Shown in pieces: positions 41,410 through 50,387 of a stretch of DNA of 64,000 nt. The stretch spans positions 620,001-684,000 of the forward strand of contig NZ_BSDP01000001.1 in assembly GCF_027925245.1 (NCBI RefSeq), in the 5' to 3' direction. Every line of letters starts with the position of its first letter. The stretch's first letter is position 1. A program made the translations under genes and the position numbers. The notes under the pieces are model-generated. The model saw only the letters and a program-made list of their open reading frames with translations, was not told the origin of the DNA and did no database searches. Origin of the DNA: Agromyces rhizosphaerae (GTDB lineage: Bacteria; Actinomycetota; Actinomycetes; Actinomycetales; Microbacteriaceae).

Positions 41410-41445
41410 CCCTGCGCCGGGCGGGGCGGTCCGCCCGGCGCAGGG
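41410..41445 (-). terminator. Intercistronic stem-loop after the binding-protein gene
   Basis: Perfect 15-bp stem CCCTGCGCCGGGCGG / CCGCCCGGCGCAGGG with a 6-base loop, 6 bp past the binding-protein stop and upstream of the permeases. Probably a partial terminator or 3' stabiliser. Confidence 0.78.
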
Positions 41446-41451
41446 AGTGTG

Positions 41452-42774
41452 TCAGAAGCCCTCGGCGCCCTGCGCCTTGGCGAGCTCCGCGAACTGGTCC
41501 TGCGTCGACTGCGCGACCTGCTCCGGGGTCTTGGTGCCCTGGATCATGTCGGCGAGGAAGATGTACAGGTCCGGGTTGGCGATCGCGAGGGCCTGCATGG
41601 AGCCCACGGATGCCCCGAGCGAGTCGCTCACCTCGAGCAGCGCGCTCGGCACGGTCGACGGGGTCGACACCGCGTCCTGCAGCGAGACCGTGTCCTGCGC
41701 CTCGACGAAGTCGGCGTAGCCGTCGCCGAGCCAGAACGACATGAGCTGGCGTGCGGCGGCCTCGCGGGTCTCGTCACCGGTCTTGAAGGCGACCAGCGCG
41801 TTGCTCTGGTCGGGGATGAAGGTGCCCACGTTGCCCGACGGCGAGATCGGGAAGAAGCCGATCTTCTCGTCGAGCTCCTCGGTCGTCGCCTTGCTCTGCA
41901 GCTGGTTGAAGAACGAGTTCACCTGGATCACCATGGCCGCCTCGCCGGCGAGCAGGGCGTCGCCCTGGTCCTCGAAGGTCGCGGTCTTGATGTCGTCGTT
42001 GAACAGGCCCTCCTCGATGAGCGACTGGTACTCCTCGATCGCTCCGAGGATCGTCGGGTCGGTGAACGACTCCTCGTTGGCGTTCACGCGGTCCCAGAGG
42101 CCGTCGGCAGCGGCATCCGCCAGCTGCACCTGCACCCACCACTGGGTGGCCCAGCGGTCGCCGGCCATCTCGTAGAACGGCGTGACGCCCTGGTCCTTCA
42201 GCTCACGGCCGAGCTCGATGAACGAGTCCCAGTCGGTCGGCAGGTCGGTCACGCCGGCGTCGGCGAGCACCTCCTTGTTGTAGTAGACGCCCTCGACCGC
42301 GGGGGTCGTGATGAGCGTCGCGTACCGGGTGCCGTCGAGGATGCCGGTGATGTCCTGGAGGTCGGGCGCCATCGAGTCGATCCAGGGGGCGCCGTCGAGC
42401 GACTGCAGGTTCGTCGTCGCGTTCAGCGCGGTCAGCTGCGACGCGGTCGGCTGCCAGAACGCGATGTCCGGCTTGTCGCCGGTCGCGACCTTGGTCTGGA
42501 TGCCCTGCTCGTACGGGTCCGGGATGGTCACGACGTCGACCGAGGCGCCAGTGAGCTCCTCGAAGCTCGCGACCACCGACTCGGGCACGGTGTTGGAGTT
42601 CTGGGCGGCCCAGATGGTCAGCTCGACGCCCGAGAGGTCGGTGTCCTGCGCGGGCCACTCGGCGGGCGTGCTGTCACCCGAGCCGCTGTCGGATGCGGTG
42701 GGGTCGCTGCAGCCCGAGAGCAGCAGCGCGGCGGATGCGGCGGCGGCCGCGATGCCGACGAGAGTCTTCTTCAT
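41452..42774 (-). CDS. Galactoside ABC transporter substrate-binding lipoprotein
   Basis: 440-residue family-1 solute-binding protein. Lipobox LLLSGC (Cys22) after a short signal peptide, then ELTIWAAQNSNTVPESVVASFEELTGASVDVVTI, DIAFWQP, and a C-lobe with NALVAFKTGDETREAAARQLMSFW. Sequence differs from the two other family-1 binding proteins in the window, consistent with a different ligand. Placed between the alpha-galactosidase gene and the permeases, it most likely binds raffinose-family or melibiose-type alpha-galactosides. This is inferred from context. Confidence 0.92.
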   Translation of the reverse strand: MKKTLVGIAAAAASAALLLSGCSDPTASDSGSGDSTPAEWPAQDTDLSGVELTIWAAQNSNTVPESVVASFEELTGASVDVVTIPDPYEQGIQTKVATGDKPDIAFWQPTASQLTALNATTNLQSLDGAPWIDSMAPDLQDITGILDGTRYATLITTPAVEGVYYNKEVLADAGVTDLPTDWDSFIELGRELKDQGVTPFYEMAGDRWATQWWVQVQLADAAADGLWDRVNANEESFTDPTILGAIEEYQSLIEEGLFNDDIKTATFEDQGDALLAGEAAMVIQVNSFFNQLQSKATTEELDEKIGFFPISPSGNVGTFIPDQSNALVAFKTGDETREAAARQLMSFWLGDGYADFVEAQDTVSLQDAVSTPSTVPSALLEVSDSLGASVGSMQALAIANPDLYIFLADMIQGTKTPEQVAQSTQDQFAELAKAQGAEGF

Positions 42775-42849
42775 TGAACTTCTCTTTCTGTGTGAGGGTA
42801 TCCCGTCGCCGGAAGGCGCCGGTGGTGGTGGTGGAAATGGGCAGGATCG

Positions 42850-44964
42850 TCACTCGGTGCGCGGTACGACCCGGAAGGTCCGTGCCGTCGTGCCTGCTCT
42901 GGCCGGCCGGACCGTGAGTCTCCCCTCCTCTCGGTTCCAGTCGGTCGTCCACGGCTCCAGCCCCGCGGGGAAGAGCGTCTCGACGACCAGGTCGCGGTCG
43001 CGGTAGTGAGGGAGTTCGAGGTCGATCGGGTCGCCGCCGTCACGGCTCCACACCGAGACGAGTGCGCCGCCGTCGTCCGCGAGCCCGAGGGCGACCGGCG
43101 CCTCGGACGCGGGGATGCCCGCGGGCCAGAACGGCGCCGACCTGCGGATCGTGTCGCGCAGCCGCTTGGCCGTGTCGACGGCCTCGCCGACGAGGTCGCG
43201 CTGGGCCGGCGACATCCGGTTCAGGTACCCGGAGAGGTAGAAGCGGCCGAGCAGGCCGGTGACGAGGCAGAAGGCGACCTCCTCGTCGTCCATCTCGGGC
43301 TGCGGGTACGCCCAGTTCGCGGCCTGCTCGGGGAGCATCGAGACCGGCGCGGCCGAGGCGATCGGCGGGTACAGGCGGTAGTCCTGCTGGTCGGAGGTCG
43401 ACTGCATCTGCAGGCGGGAGAGCATCGCGAAGTCCATGCGCATGGCACCCGACGAGCAGTTCTCGATGATGAGGTCGGGGTGCCGCTCGTGCATCGCGTC
43501 GAGCCACGCGAGATGCGCCCGGTTGTGCAGCAGGAGGCCGTGGCCCGCGCTGTCGGCGTGCAGGTCGGTGCCCGCGCCCGGATTGACGTTGTAGTCGAAC
43601 TTGAAGAACCCGATCCCGAACTCGGCGACCAGGCGGTCGACCACGGCGTCCAGGTGCGCCACGACCGCGGGGTGCCGCAGGTCGAGGTGGTAGCGCTCGT
43701 GCTCCTCGACCCGCTCGCCGGCGCGCTGCAGGAACGCATCCGCGGGCAGCCGGGCGGCGAGCGGGCTGCGCACGCCGACCACCTCGGGCTCGAGCCAGAG
43801 GCCGGGCACCATGCCGCGGGAGCGGATGTGCTCGATCACCTCGCCGAGCCCGCCCGGGAAGCGCACCGTCGACGGCTCCCACGCGCCGACGCTCCCCCAC
43901 CAGGAGCCGCTGTCGTCGTACCAGCCCGCGTCGATGCAGAAGACCTCCGCGCCGACCGCGGCTGCGGCATCGATGAGCGGCAGCAGCCGCTCGGTGGTGG
44001 GGTCGCCGTTGAGCGTGTTCATGTAGTCGTTGAAGACCACCGGCATGCGCTCGTTGTCGACGTGCGCGCGTCGCGTGCGCCGGCGGAAGTCGGTCAGCTG
44101 CGCGATCGCGGCGGTGAGGTCGGTCGCGAGCGAGATCGTGACGGGCACGGTGGTGAAGCGCTCGCCCGGGGCCAGCCGCTGCAGGAACGCGTGGTCGCGA
44201 TCGGTCGGCCCCGACAGTGCGAAGACGCCGCCGCTGCGGTTCTCGCCGACCTCCCAGCGCCACCCGCCGTTGTGCTCGACCTGCCAGATCCAGGCGGCCC
44301 CGTGCTCGGTCGACTCGACTCCGGCCACGGGGAGCGATCCCCCGGTGGACCAGGTGCCGTACGAGGCGGCGCCGAGGCTCGTGCGTCGGTCGTGGCCGGT
44401 CAGGTCCTCGCGGATGCCCGGCAGGCCGGCCTCGCGCAGCGAGCGCAGGGTCCAGCGGCTCTCGCCGAGCCACTCGCCGGTGCCGCTCAGGAGGTCCCAC
44501 GACTCGAAGCCGGTTCCCGCGTCCTCCTCGCCGGCGGGGGCGTCGCCCATGGCCGAGCTCCAGCTCGCCACCGAGCGGAGGAGCACCGGCGAGTCGCCGA
44601 CGTTCTCGAGCTCGACGTGCGCCCGCACGCTGCCGACGCCGATCGGCGACTCCAGCACGATCGTCGCCTCGAGCGCGTGCACGTCGTCGCGCTGGGTGAT
44701 GCGGAGGCGGCGGAGGCCTCCGTCAGACTCCTCGGAGTGGCCGGCGTACCGCATCGAGCGGCCCACCTGCGTGTGGTCGAGCCGGTCGGAGGCCGGCTCG
44801 TGGCCTGCACCGACGGTGAGCACCTCGACGAACGGCACCGGCTCGGCGATCGTGACGCTCGCCCCGCCCGCGGCGGCGACGTGGAGGCCGACCGGCCGCG
44901 AGTCGTCCCAGGCGAACCCGAGTGCGAACCCGAGCGGGTCGTGGCCCCAGTGCAGCGTCTTCAT
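42850..44964 (-). CDS. GH36 alpha-galactosidase
   Basis: 704-residue intracellular alpha-galactosidase, complete. N-terminal beta-supersandwich (1-300), TIM barrel with nucleophile Asp457 (FFKFDYN) and acid/base Asp525 (STSDQQDYR), plus CIDAGWYDD and NCSSGAMRMD substrate loops, then a C-terminal beta domain. It hydrolyses terminal alpha-1,6-galactose, for example from melibiose or raffinose. First gene of the operon, under a TTGCGT/CATACT promoter and LacI operators. GGGGAAG lies upstream of the ATG. No signal peptide, matching import before hydrolysis. Confidence 0.94.
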   Translation of the reverse strand: MKTLHWGHDPLGFALGFAWDDSRPVGLHVAAAGGASVTIAEPVPFVEVLTVGAGHEPASDRLDHTQVGRSMRYAGHSEESDGGLRRLRITQRDDVHALEATIVLESPIGVGSVRAHVELENVGDSPVLLRSVASWSSAMGDAPAGEEDAGTGFESWDLLSGTGEWLGESRWTLRSLREAGLPGIREDLTGHDRRTSLGAASYGTWSTGGSLPVAGVESTEHGAAWIWQVEHNGGWRWEVGENRSGGVFALSGPTDRDHAFLQRLAPGERFTTVPVTISLATDLTAAIAQLTDFRRRTRRAHVDNERMPVVFNDYMNTLNGDPTTERLLPLIDAAAAVGAEVFCIDAGWYDDSGSWWGSVGAWEPSTVRFPGGLGEVIEHIRSRGMVPGLWLEPEVVGVRSPLAARLPADAFLQRAGERVEEHERYHLDLRHPAVVAHLDAVVDRLVAEFGIGFFKFDYNVNPGAGTDLHADSAGHGLLLHNRAHLAWLDAMHERHPDLIIENCSSGAMRMDFAMLSRLQMQSTSDQQDYRLYPPIASAAPVSMLPEQAANWAYPQPEMDDEEVAFCLVTGLLGRFYLSGYLNRMSPAQRDLVGEAVDTAKRLRDTIRRSAPFWPAGIPASEAPVALGLADDGGALVSVWSRDGGDPIDLELPHYRDRDLVVETLFPAGLEPWTTDWNREEGRLTVRPARAGTTARTFRVVPRTE

Positions 44965-45028
44965 CGAGCGGCTTCCCCATCATCGCGGAGGTGGTCATCG
45001 GTCCGTGCCGAGCGATCGGCACCGCCTC

Positions 45029-45080
45029 AGTATGATATCGATTTCAGAATGACGCAACCCCAGATCTGAAATCGGTATCA
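45029..45080 (-). promoter_or_regulatory. Promoter and LacI operators of the alpha-galactosidase operon
   Basis: Minus-strand -35 TTGCGT (45052-45057), 17-bp spacer, -10 CATACT (45029-45034). Operator 1 TGATATCGATTTCAGA (45033-45048) fills the spacer and touches the -10; operator 2 TCTGAAATCGGTATCA (45065-45080) lies upstream of the -35 and is the complement of operator 1 with one mismatch. A degenerate third copy (12 of 16) is at 45154-45169. The remaining gene-free sequence to 45200 shows nothing further. Confidence 0.85.
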
Positions 45081-45200
45081 AACACCGTCGTCCGCAGCAG
45101 AGTGCTGCATCGATCGTGACGCGACCCGGCGCGCGCGGGCGCGATCAGGAGCGGCTGAAATCGTTACCGGCCTTCGGGTCCGGTCCTCCGGCGGACGCGA

Positions 45201-47819
45201 CTAGCGCGTGCCGTAGCGCGCCCGCACGTCCTCGAGGTTCGTGCAGAAGGACTCGTGGTTCCAGCCGTCGGTCCAGAAGGTCGAGCGCCAGAGGCTGCAC
45301 TGGTACGGCCACCCGTCGAGTCCCGCCATCACCTCGTACGGCTCGGCCCCGAGATTGCACGTGGTCGCGTCCCAGCCCGAGACGCACCCGGGCGTGGGGT
45401 CCTCGAAGAGTTGCTTCAGCAACGACTCCGGCACCTTCGGGGCGACCGTGATCTCGAGCACGAAGCCCTCGTCGGCGTAGTCGCACTGCTGCGCGCTCTC
45501 GCAGGAGGTCACCCAGAGGCTGTAGTCGTTGCCGTCGTGCGAGTACGGGCAGTAGTCCGACTCGCACTCGGCGATGACCCAGCCGGTGCAGATCTCGAGC
45601 ACGCCGCACGGGTGCGGCAGCGTCGGGGTGAGGGTCTGCCAGATCCAGGTCGAGTAGGCCCGTTCGTTGGCGTTCACCACGGAGGCCCACCCGGGGTCAC
45701 CGCTGGTGAACTGCGTCCACGTGCCGTTGCCGTAGAGCGTGCCGACGGTGCTGAGCAGCCCGTAGTCGGCGACGATCTGCGCCTTCGCCTGCTCGTTCGC
45801 CGTCTCGGCGGTGCCCCACCAGGCGCCGATCGCCCCCTCGAGCTCGAGGTAGGTGCCCTCGAACGCGGAGTTCGCATTCTGTCCCTGCGAGGCCCCGAAC
45901 GACGCGGCGGCGTCGAGCGCGCCGAGCGCGAACTGCAGGCCGGGTTCGCCGAGGTTCGACGCGGCGTCGGCGAAGCCCGCGAGCATCACGAGCAGGTTCG
46001 CGAGGATCGACGATGCGTTCGACTGCGTGGTCTCGTACTCGAGGTGCTGTGCCGTCGTGTCGGAGTCCTTCAGCAACGTCACCGTGTCGATCAGCACCGT
46101 CAGGTTCGACGACGCGGTGGCCGCGGCCTTCGCCCAGGTCAGCTCGCTCACGATCTGCGTCTGCACCTGGTTCCACGTGGCATCCGGCATGCCATCGGGC
46201 TGCGTGACCTTCGGCACGGCCTTGATCCAGTTGTCGAGGTCCGAAGCGGAGGCGTCGTACTTGCTGCGGATGTCGTCGGTCGTAACGTCGATGCCGTGGC
46301 TGATGATCTCGTACGCCGTGAGCGCGGCGCCGGTGAAGGTCGGGAACGCGGCCGACGGGGAGGTCCAGCTGCCGGCTCTGGCGTCGAAGCGGTAGGTCTG
46401 GATGCCGTTCGGGCCGCGCCCGATGAGGTCGGCGCGGGCCGCGTTCGCCGAGCCGGGCTGGCCGTTCGCGGTCACCCCGTCGACATCGACCGCCTGGATC
46501 GTCTCGTAGTAGCGCGGCAGGTCCCAGCCGAGGGTGTCGGTGAAGCCGGGGCCGTCGACGTGCTGCTCGTTCGCCCACCTCTTGCTCGACGCCGTGAAGC
46601 CCCACGCGACCATGGTCAGGTTGTCGCGCGCGATGATCTCGTCGCGGCCGTCGCCGTCGATGTCGGCGCCCTGGATGGTCGCGTACCGGTTCGCACCGGC
46701 CCACCCGTTGCCGTTGCTGAACGCAGTGAGCTCGGGCAGCTCCGTCCAGGTGCCGGCGTTCTTCCTGCCGGTCGCGTCGGCGAACTCGTACGCGTGCAGG
46801 CCGCTGGTGCCGCGGCCGATGATCTCGTGGTCGCCGTCGCCGTCGAGGTCGGCGGTCTGGATGGTCGAGTAGAACTCCTCCTGGTTCCAGTGCCCGGAGT
46901 CGGTGAAGGGGCCGGATGCCGCGAGCTCGGTCCAGGTGCCGCCCTCGAGGCCCCACACCTGGATGCCGGCACCGCTGCGGCCGAAGATCTCCGCCTCGCC
47001 GTCGCCGTCGAGGTCGGCCGCCTGGATGGTCGAGTAGTACGCGGGGCCGCCCCACCCGCTCGCGTCGGTGAACTCGGGGAACGACGTCACCGACCACCCC
47101 GTGCCGTCGAACGAGCTGACGATGACGGCAGCCGCGGCGCGGCCGAAGAGCTCGTCGCGCCCGTCGCCGTCGAGGTCGGCCGCCTGCAGCGTGGCGTAGT
47201 ACTGCGGCACGTCCCAGCCCGACGAGGTGGCGTACTCGTGCAGCTGCGGGAGGTCCTGCCAGGACGCGTCCTCGAGCGAGTTCGCCGGCGGCACGAGGCG
47301 CACGGCCGTCACGCCCTCGTAGTTGCGCGAGTAGATCTCGTCGCGGCCGTCGCCGTCGAGGTCGGCCGTGCCGATCGTCTCGTAGTACTCCTTCTGGTTC
47401 CACCCGGCGTCGTCGGACCACTCGATCTCGTTCGACGTGACGATCGGCGTCCACTGCCCGGCCGTCTGGTCGAAGTCCCACGCCTCGATGCCCCGCACCG
47501 AGCGCCCGATGAGTTCCGCGTCGCCGTCGCCGTCGAGGTCGCCGGTCTGGATCGTCTCGTAGTTCTCCGACGAGCCCCACTGGCCGTCGCCCCACGACGG
47601 CAGGGCGTAGGCGGGCTCGGTGTCGGGGGTGGCGACGGTCGGCGCGGGCGTCGCGCCCAGTGCGTTGCCTCCGCCCGTGCCCGTGCCCGACTGCTGCCCG
47701 ACCGCCTTGCCCTTCGCCCCGGGGTCGTCGGAGGACCCGCCCGGCGCAGCCGTCGCGGGCGCGGCTGCGGAGACCAGCAGCCCCGCGATGACGACGGTCG
47801 AGACTGCGATGCGATGCAT
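45201..47819 (-). CDS. Secreted FG-GAP/VCBS seven-bladed propeller protein
   Basis: 872-residue exported protein: Sec signal peptide (1-27, ending ATAAP), a Gly/Ser linker, then six blades each with a calcium-binding DxDGDGxxE loop (for example ADLDGDGRDELFGR) and a seventh degenerate blade (VDVDGVTANG...ADLIGRG), together residues 75-460. Residues 460-700 are helical, and the last 150 are Cys- and Trp-rich, with about ten cysteines probably forming disulfides. FG-GAP propellers mediate adhesion or precede enzymatic domains; no catalytic motif is seen. AGGGGGAACC precedes the ATG at 47819. The C-terminal region matches nothing I recognise. Confidence 0.85.
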   Translation of the reverse strand: MHRIAVSTVVIAGLLVSAAAPATAAPGGSSDDPGAKGKAVGQQSGTGTGGGNALGATPAPTVATPDTEPAYALPSWGDGQWGSSENYETIQTGDLDGDGDAELIGRSVRGIEAWDFDQTAGQWTPIVTSNEIEWSDDAGWNQKEYYETIGTADLDGDGRDEIYSRNYEGVTAVRLVPPANSLEDASWQDLPQLHEYATSSGWDVPQYYATLQAADLDGDGRDELFGRAAAAVIVSSFDGTGWSVTSFPEFTDASGWGGPAYYSTIQAADLDGDGEAEIFGRSGAGIQVWGLEGGTWTELAASGPFTDSGHWNQEEFYSTIQTADLDGDGDHEIIGRGTSGLHAYEFADATGRKNAGTWTELPELTAFSNGNGWAGANRYATIQGADIDGDGRDEIIARDNLTMVAWGFTASSKRWANEQHVDGPGFTDTLGWDLPRYYETIQAVDVDGVTANGQPGSANAARADLIGRGPNGIQTYRFDARAGSWTSPSAAFPTFTGAALTAYEIISHGIDVTTDDIRSKYDASASDLDNWIKAVPKVTQPDGMPDATWNQVQTQIVSELTWAKAAATASSNLTVLIDTVTLLKDSDTTAQHLEYETTQSNASSILANLLVMLAGFADAASNLGEPGLQFALGALDAAASFGASQGQNANSAFEGTYLELEGAIGAWWGTAETANEQAKAQIVADYGLLSTVGTLYGNGTWTQFTSGDPGWASVVNANERAYSTWIWQTLTPTLPHPCGVLEICTGWVIAECESDYCPYSHDGNDYSLWVTSCESAQQCDYADEGFVLEITVAPKVPESLLKQLFEDPTPGCVSGWDATTCNLGAEPYEVMAGLDGWPYQCSLWRSTFWTDGWNHESFCTNLEDVRARYGTR

Positions 47820-47916
47820 GGTTCCCCCTGAGCGCACGGGCCCCCGCCCGCGGTTCACCCAGTGTGGCCGAGTCCGGCGGTGCACGACAAGTGTCGACGG
47901 AGCGTCCGGATCCGGG

Positions 47917-48354
47917 TCACGCGTCGAGCAGGTCGCGGATCCACCGCGGCCCGACCGTGCGCACCTCGTCATCGAGTCGCGCGCGCAGCCCGCGATCGGC
48001 CGTCACGACGACGGTGAGGGCAGCGGATGCCACGAGCCCGCCCGCGACCTCGACGATCGCGCCGTCCCCGTCAGCGGGGGCGCGCACCACGTCGATGCCC
48101 TCGACGTCGGCGACCGCCTTCGCCTGCCCCTCGACGACCGCGACGATGCGCGCGATGCGCGCGGTTCCGGGCTGCGTCGGCTCAGGGGCATCCGTACCGT
48201 GCACCTCGACGACGTCGCCGACGAGCCCCGGCATGCCCGCGAGCAGCCGCGCCGCCGCCCCGGCCCGGTCGCGCCACCACCCGTCGGGCCGCGCGCCCAT
48301 CACGTTCGCGACGTCGACCACGACGACCGCGTCCGGCGCGACCTCCGCGCTCAC
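47917..48354 (-). CDS. NYN/PIN-like domain protein
   Basis: 145-residue protein resembling the NYN (PIN-like) nuclease fold: VVVVDVANVMGARPDG with an acidic start, a central VVEGQAK...VRAPADGDGAIVE segment, and VVVTADRGLRARL near the C-terminus, the acidic positions expected for metal-dependent RNase activity. Databases sometimes call this family NTP pyrophosphohydrolase. The GTG start overlaps the stop of the metallo-beta-lactamase gene as GTGA, so the two are coupled. Confidence 0.75.
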   Translation of the reverse strand: MSAEVAPDAVVVVDVANVMGARPDGWWRDRAGAAARLLAGMPGLVGDVVEVHGTDAPEPTQPGTARIARIVAVVEGQAKAVADVEGIDVVRAPADGDGAIVEVAGGLVASAALTVVVTADRGLRARLDDEVRTVGPRWIRDLLDA

Positions 48355-49151
48355 CAGGCGGCACCGGCGGCGAGGGCGGCGTCGACCGCGGCCGACGCCG
48401 GGCCGATCCACGCCTCGCCGTGGCCGGGCACGAGCGTGCGTGCGTGCGAGTCGCGCAGCAGGTCGAGCGACTCGCGCGCCCACTCCACGTCGTGCTGGTA
48501 GATCGAGGGCGGCAGCTGCGGCCCCGGCTCCGGCGAGGTCGGATGCCGCGTGACGAGGGCATCGCCCGCGGCGAGCACCCCCTCGTCGCTGAACTCGTAG
48601 GCGACGTGGCCCGACGTGTGCCCCGCGACGCGCAGCACCCGCGGCCGGCCCGGCACCGCGACTCCGACGCCGTTCTCGGGGAGCACCGTCGCGACCGGCA
48701 CCCCGAGGTCGGCGCGACCGCGCAGCAGCGGCGCGATGCCGAGCGCCCACGACAGCACTCCCGGGCGCAGGGCGTTGGCCACGACGTCGCCCGCCCCGGC
48801 CTGCTCGAGCACGTCACGATGGAGGTTCGGCAGCTCCGCGGCATCCGCGTGCACCGGCGTGCCGTACGTCTCGGCCAGCCAGGCCGCGCCGCCCAGGTGG
48901 TCGGCGTGCGCGTGCGTGAGGAGCACCGCGTCGACGTCGTCGGGGCGGCACCCGACCGCCGCGAGCGAGGCGACGAGCAGCTTGCGCTGCCCCAGGTACC
49001 CGGAGTCGACGAGCGTCACCCCGTCGGGCCCGGCGTAGATCAGCCAGTTCACGTGCTCGGTGTGCGCGAGGTGCACGTGCTCGCCGATGCGATCGACGCG
49101 GATGCCCCTCGGCAACAGCCCGTTCGACTCCCCCACCGCGCCCCCTCGCAT
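48351..49151 (-). CDS. Metallo-beta-lactamase fold hydrolase
   Basis: 266-residue MBL-fold enzyme with the metal motif THAHADHLGG, VAGHTSGH, a GDALVTRHPTS aspartate and the C-terminal LVPGHGEAW histidine: all five metal-ligand segments of a di-zinc hydrolase. No signal peptide. It could be a lactonase, glyoxalase II-like enzyme or other thioesterase; sequence does not decide. Followed by a coupled NYN-domain gene. Confidence 0.88.
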   Translation of the reverse strand: MRGGAVGESNGLLPRGIRVDRIGEHVHLAHTEHVNWLIYAGPDGVTLVDSGYLGQRKLLVASLAAVGCRPDDVDAVLLTHAHADHLGGAAWLAETYGTPVHADAAELPNLHRDVLEQAGAGDVVANALRPGVLSWALGIAPLLRGRADLGVPVATVLPENGVGVAVPGRPRVLRVAGHTSGHVAYEFSDEGVLAAGDALVTRHPTSPEPGPQLPPSIYQHDVEWARESLDLLRDSHARTLVPGHGEAWIGPASAAVDAALAAGAAW

Positions 49152-49199
49152 GTGTGCCGCGGCATCCCTGCCACTGCCCCCGCCTCGACGCTAGTCCCC

Positions 49200-49276
49200 A
49201 TTCGTGCACGAATCGCGCCGAGCCTGCAGGTTTCGCTGTTCTGGGGGCGCAGAACGACGAAACGTGCAGGCTCGGC
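49200..49276. repeat. Palindrome plus long intergenic hairpin
   Basis: The perfect palindrome ATTCGTGCACGAAT (49200-49213) adjoins a long hairpin. Its arms are GAGCCTGCAGGTTTCG... (from 49220) and its imperfect complement (49250-49273, 21 of 24 pairs), with a short GGGGG loop. It lies just after the Fpg gene and ahead of the metallo-beta-lactamase gene, so it may act as the Fpg terminator. The size and sequence suggest a dispersed intergenic repeat. Confidence 0.65.
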
Positions 49277-49301
49277 GGCGGGAGGCGGCGGGCGGAGGCC
49301 G

Positions 49302-50219
49302 TCAGTCGGCGGATGCCTCGCGCAACGGGAGCACCTCGCCGCCGGTCTGGCACGTGGGGCAGTACTGCGCCGTCGTGCTCGCGAACGTGAAGTCGCGGAT
49401 CGTGTCGCCGCACCGGGGGCACGGCTCGCCCGCGCGGCCGTGCACGCGCATGGCGGCGACCTTGGCGGCCTTGAGGGCGGCGATGCGGATGCCCCGGCGG
49501 GCCGCGATCGCGTCGCGGATCACCTCGACGGTCGCGGCGAAGAGCCCGTCGCGCTCGGCGTCGGCGAGCGCCGCGGCGTGCACGACCGGCGACACGCGAG
49601 CCGCGTGCAGGATCTCGTCGGAGTACGCGTTGCCGATGCCGGCGATCGACTCCTGCTCCTGCAGCACGGCCTTCACCTGCTTGCGGCGGGCGCCGAACGC
49701 GCGGTCGAAGTCCTCGCGGGTGAACGCCGGGTCGGCCGGGTCGGGCCCGAGCTTCGCCACGGCGGGCACCTCGCGGGGATCGTCGACCACCCAGCATCCG
49801 AGTGAGATCCAGCCGCCGGCGTCGGTCAGTTCGAGGGTCGCGCCGTCGTCGAACGCGAGGGCGGCGAGGGCGGGCGGCGGCGGCTCGGCGGGGCCGGTCG
49901 GCCCAGCAGCATCCGTCGCATTGCTCGCACCCGTCGCCTCACCCGCATCCGTCACCTCACCGGCATCCGCCCCGCCCCACCGGGCCCAGCCGTGCCGTCC
50001 GAGCGAGACGACCAGGTGCGCCCCGCTCGCGAACGCGAGGTCGAGCAGCTTGCCGTGCCGCGTCACCGCGGCGACCCGGTCGCCGACCAGCGTCTGCAGC
50101 GGCCGCGCCCGCGTCTTCTGCACGCGGAACTCGAGCACGTCCGCGTCGGCGAGCGCGCGCCCGGCCAGCCGCGCGCCGACCTCCTCGGCGAGCGCCTGCA
50201 CCTCCGGCGACTCCGGCAT
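49302..50219 (-). CDS. Fpg/Nei family DNA glycosylase
   Basis: 305-residue base-excision repair glycosylase/AP lyase. Met is followed by the catalytic Pro2-Glu3 (MPESPEVQ); the conserved lysine is in TRHGKLLDL; the helix-two-turn-helix has QEQESIAGIGNAYSDEIL; and a C-terminal zinc finger CPRCG...YCPTCQ is intact. An Ala/Gly/Thr/Asp-rich insertion of about 35 residues (from about 90) interrupts the N-terminal domain and is likely a loop. The ATG at 50219 is fixed by Pro2; 36 upstream in-frame residues are spurious. Substrate is oxidised purines or pyrimidines. Confidence 0.92.
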   Translation of the reverse strand: MPESPEVQALAEEVGARLAGRALADADVLEFRVQKTRARPLQTLVGDRVAAVTRHGKLLDLAFASGAHLVVSLGRHGWARWGGADAGEVTDAGEATGASNATDAAGPTGPAEPPPPALAALAFDDGATLELTDAGGWISLGCWVVDDPREVPAVAKLGPDPADPAFTREDFDRAFGARRKQVKAVLQEQESIAGIGNAYSDEILHAARVSPVVHAAALADAERDGLFAATVEVIRDAIAARRGIRIAALKAAKVAAMRVHGRAGEPCPRCGDTIRDFTFASTTAQYCPTCQTGGEVLPLREASAD

Positions 50220-50288
50220 GCCGCCAGCCTCGCACACCCCGCCGACCCCGGCCTCGCCGAATCCCGGCCCGCCCCCTCCCATCCCGCC

Positions 50289-50342
50289 GCAGGTGCGAAT
50301 ACTGTGGAACTGGACGATGGTGACCACGCATTGCGCACCTGC
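50289..50342. promoter_or_regulatory. Inverted repeat in the divergent fpg/flavoprotein region
   Basis: GCAGGTGCG (50289-50297) and CGCACCTGC (50334-50342) form a perfect 9-bp inverted repeat 36 bp apart, between fpg (start 50219) and the flavoprotein gene (start 50388). It may bind a regulator of one or both genes. Confidence 0.45.
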
Positions 50343-50387
50343 GAGATCCCGGCCGATTCCACCGACCGGACACGAAGGAGGGGACTC

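Noticed and set aside
43006-45069. 687-codon open frame on the plus strand opposite the alpha-galactosidase gene
   Set aside because: Arg/Ala/Asp-rich composition with no domain; it mirrors the codon bias of the GH36 gene, whose catalytic motifs are intact.
45255-47831. 858-codon open frame opposite the FG-GAP protein
   Set aside because: Repetitive only because the opposite strand encodes calcium-loop repeats; the minus-strand protein has a signal peptide and ribosome binding site.
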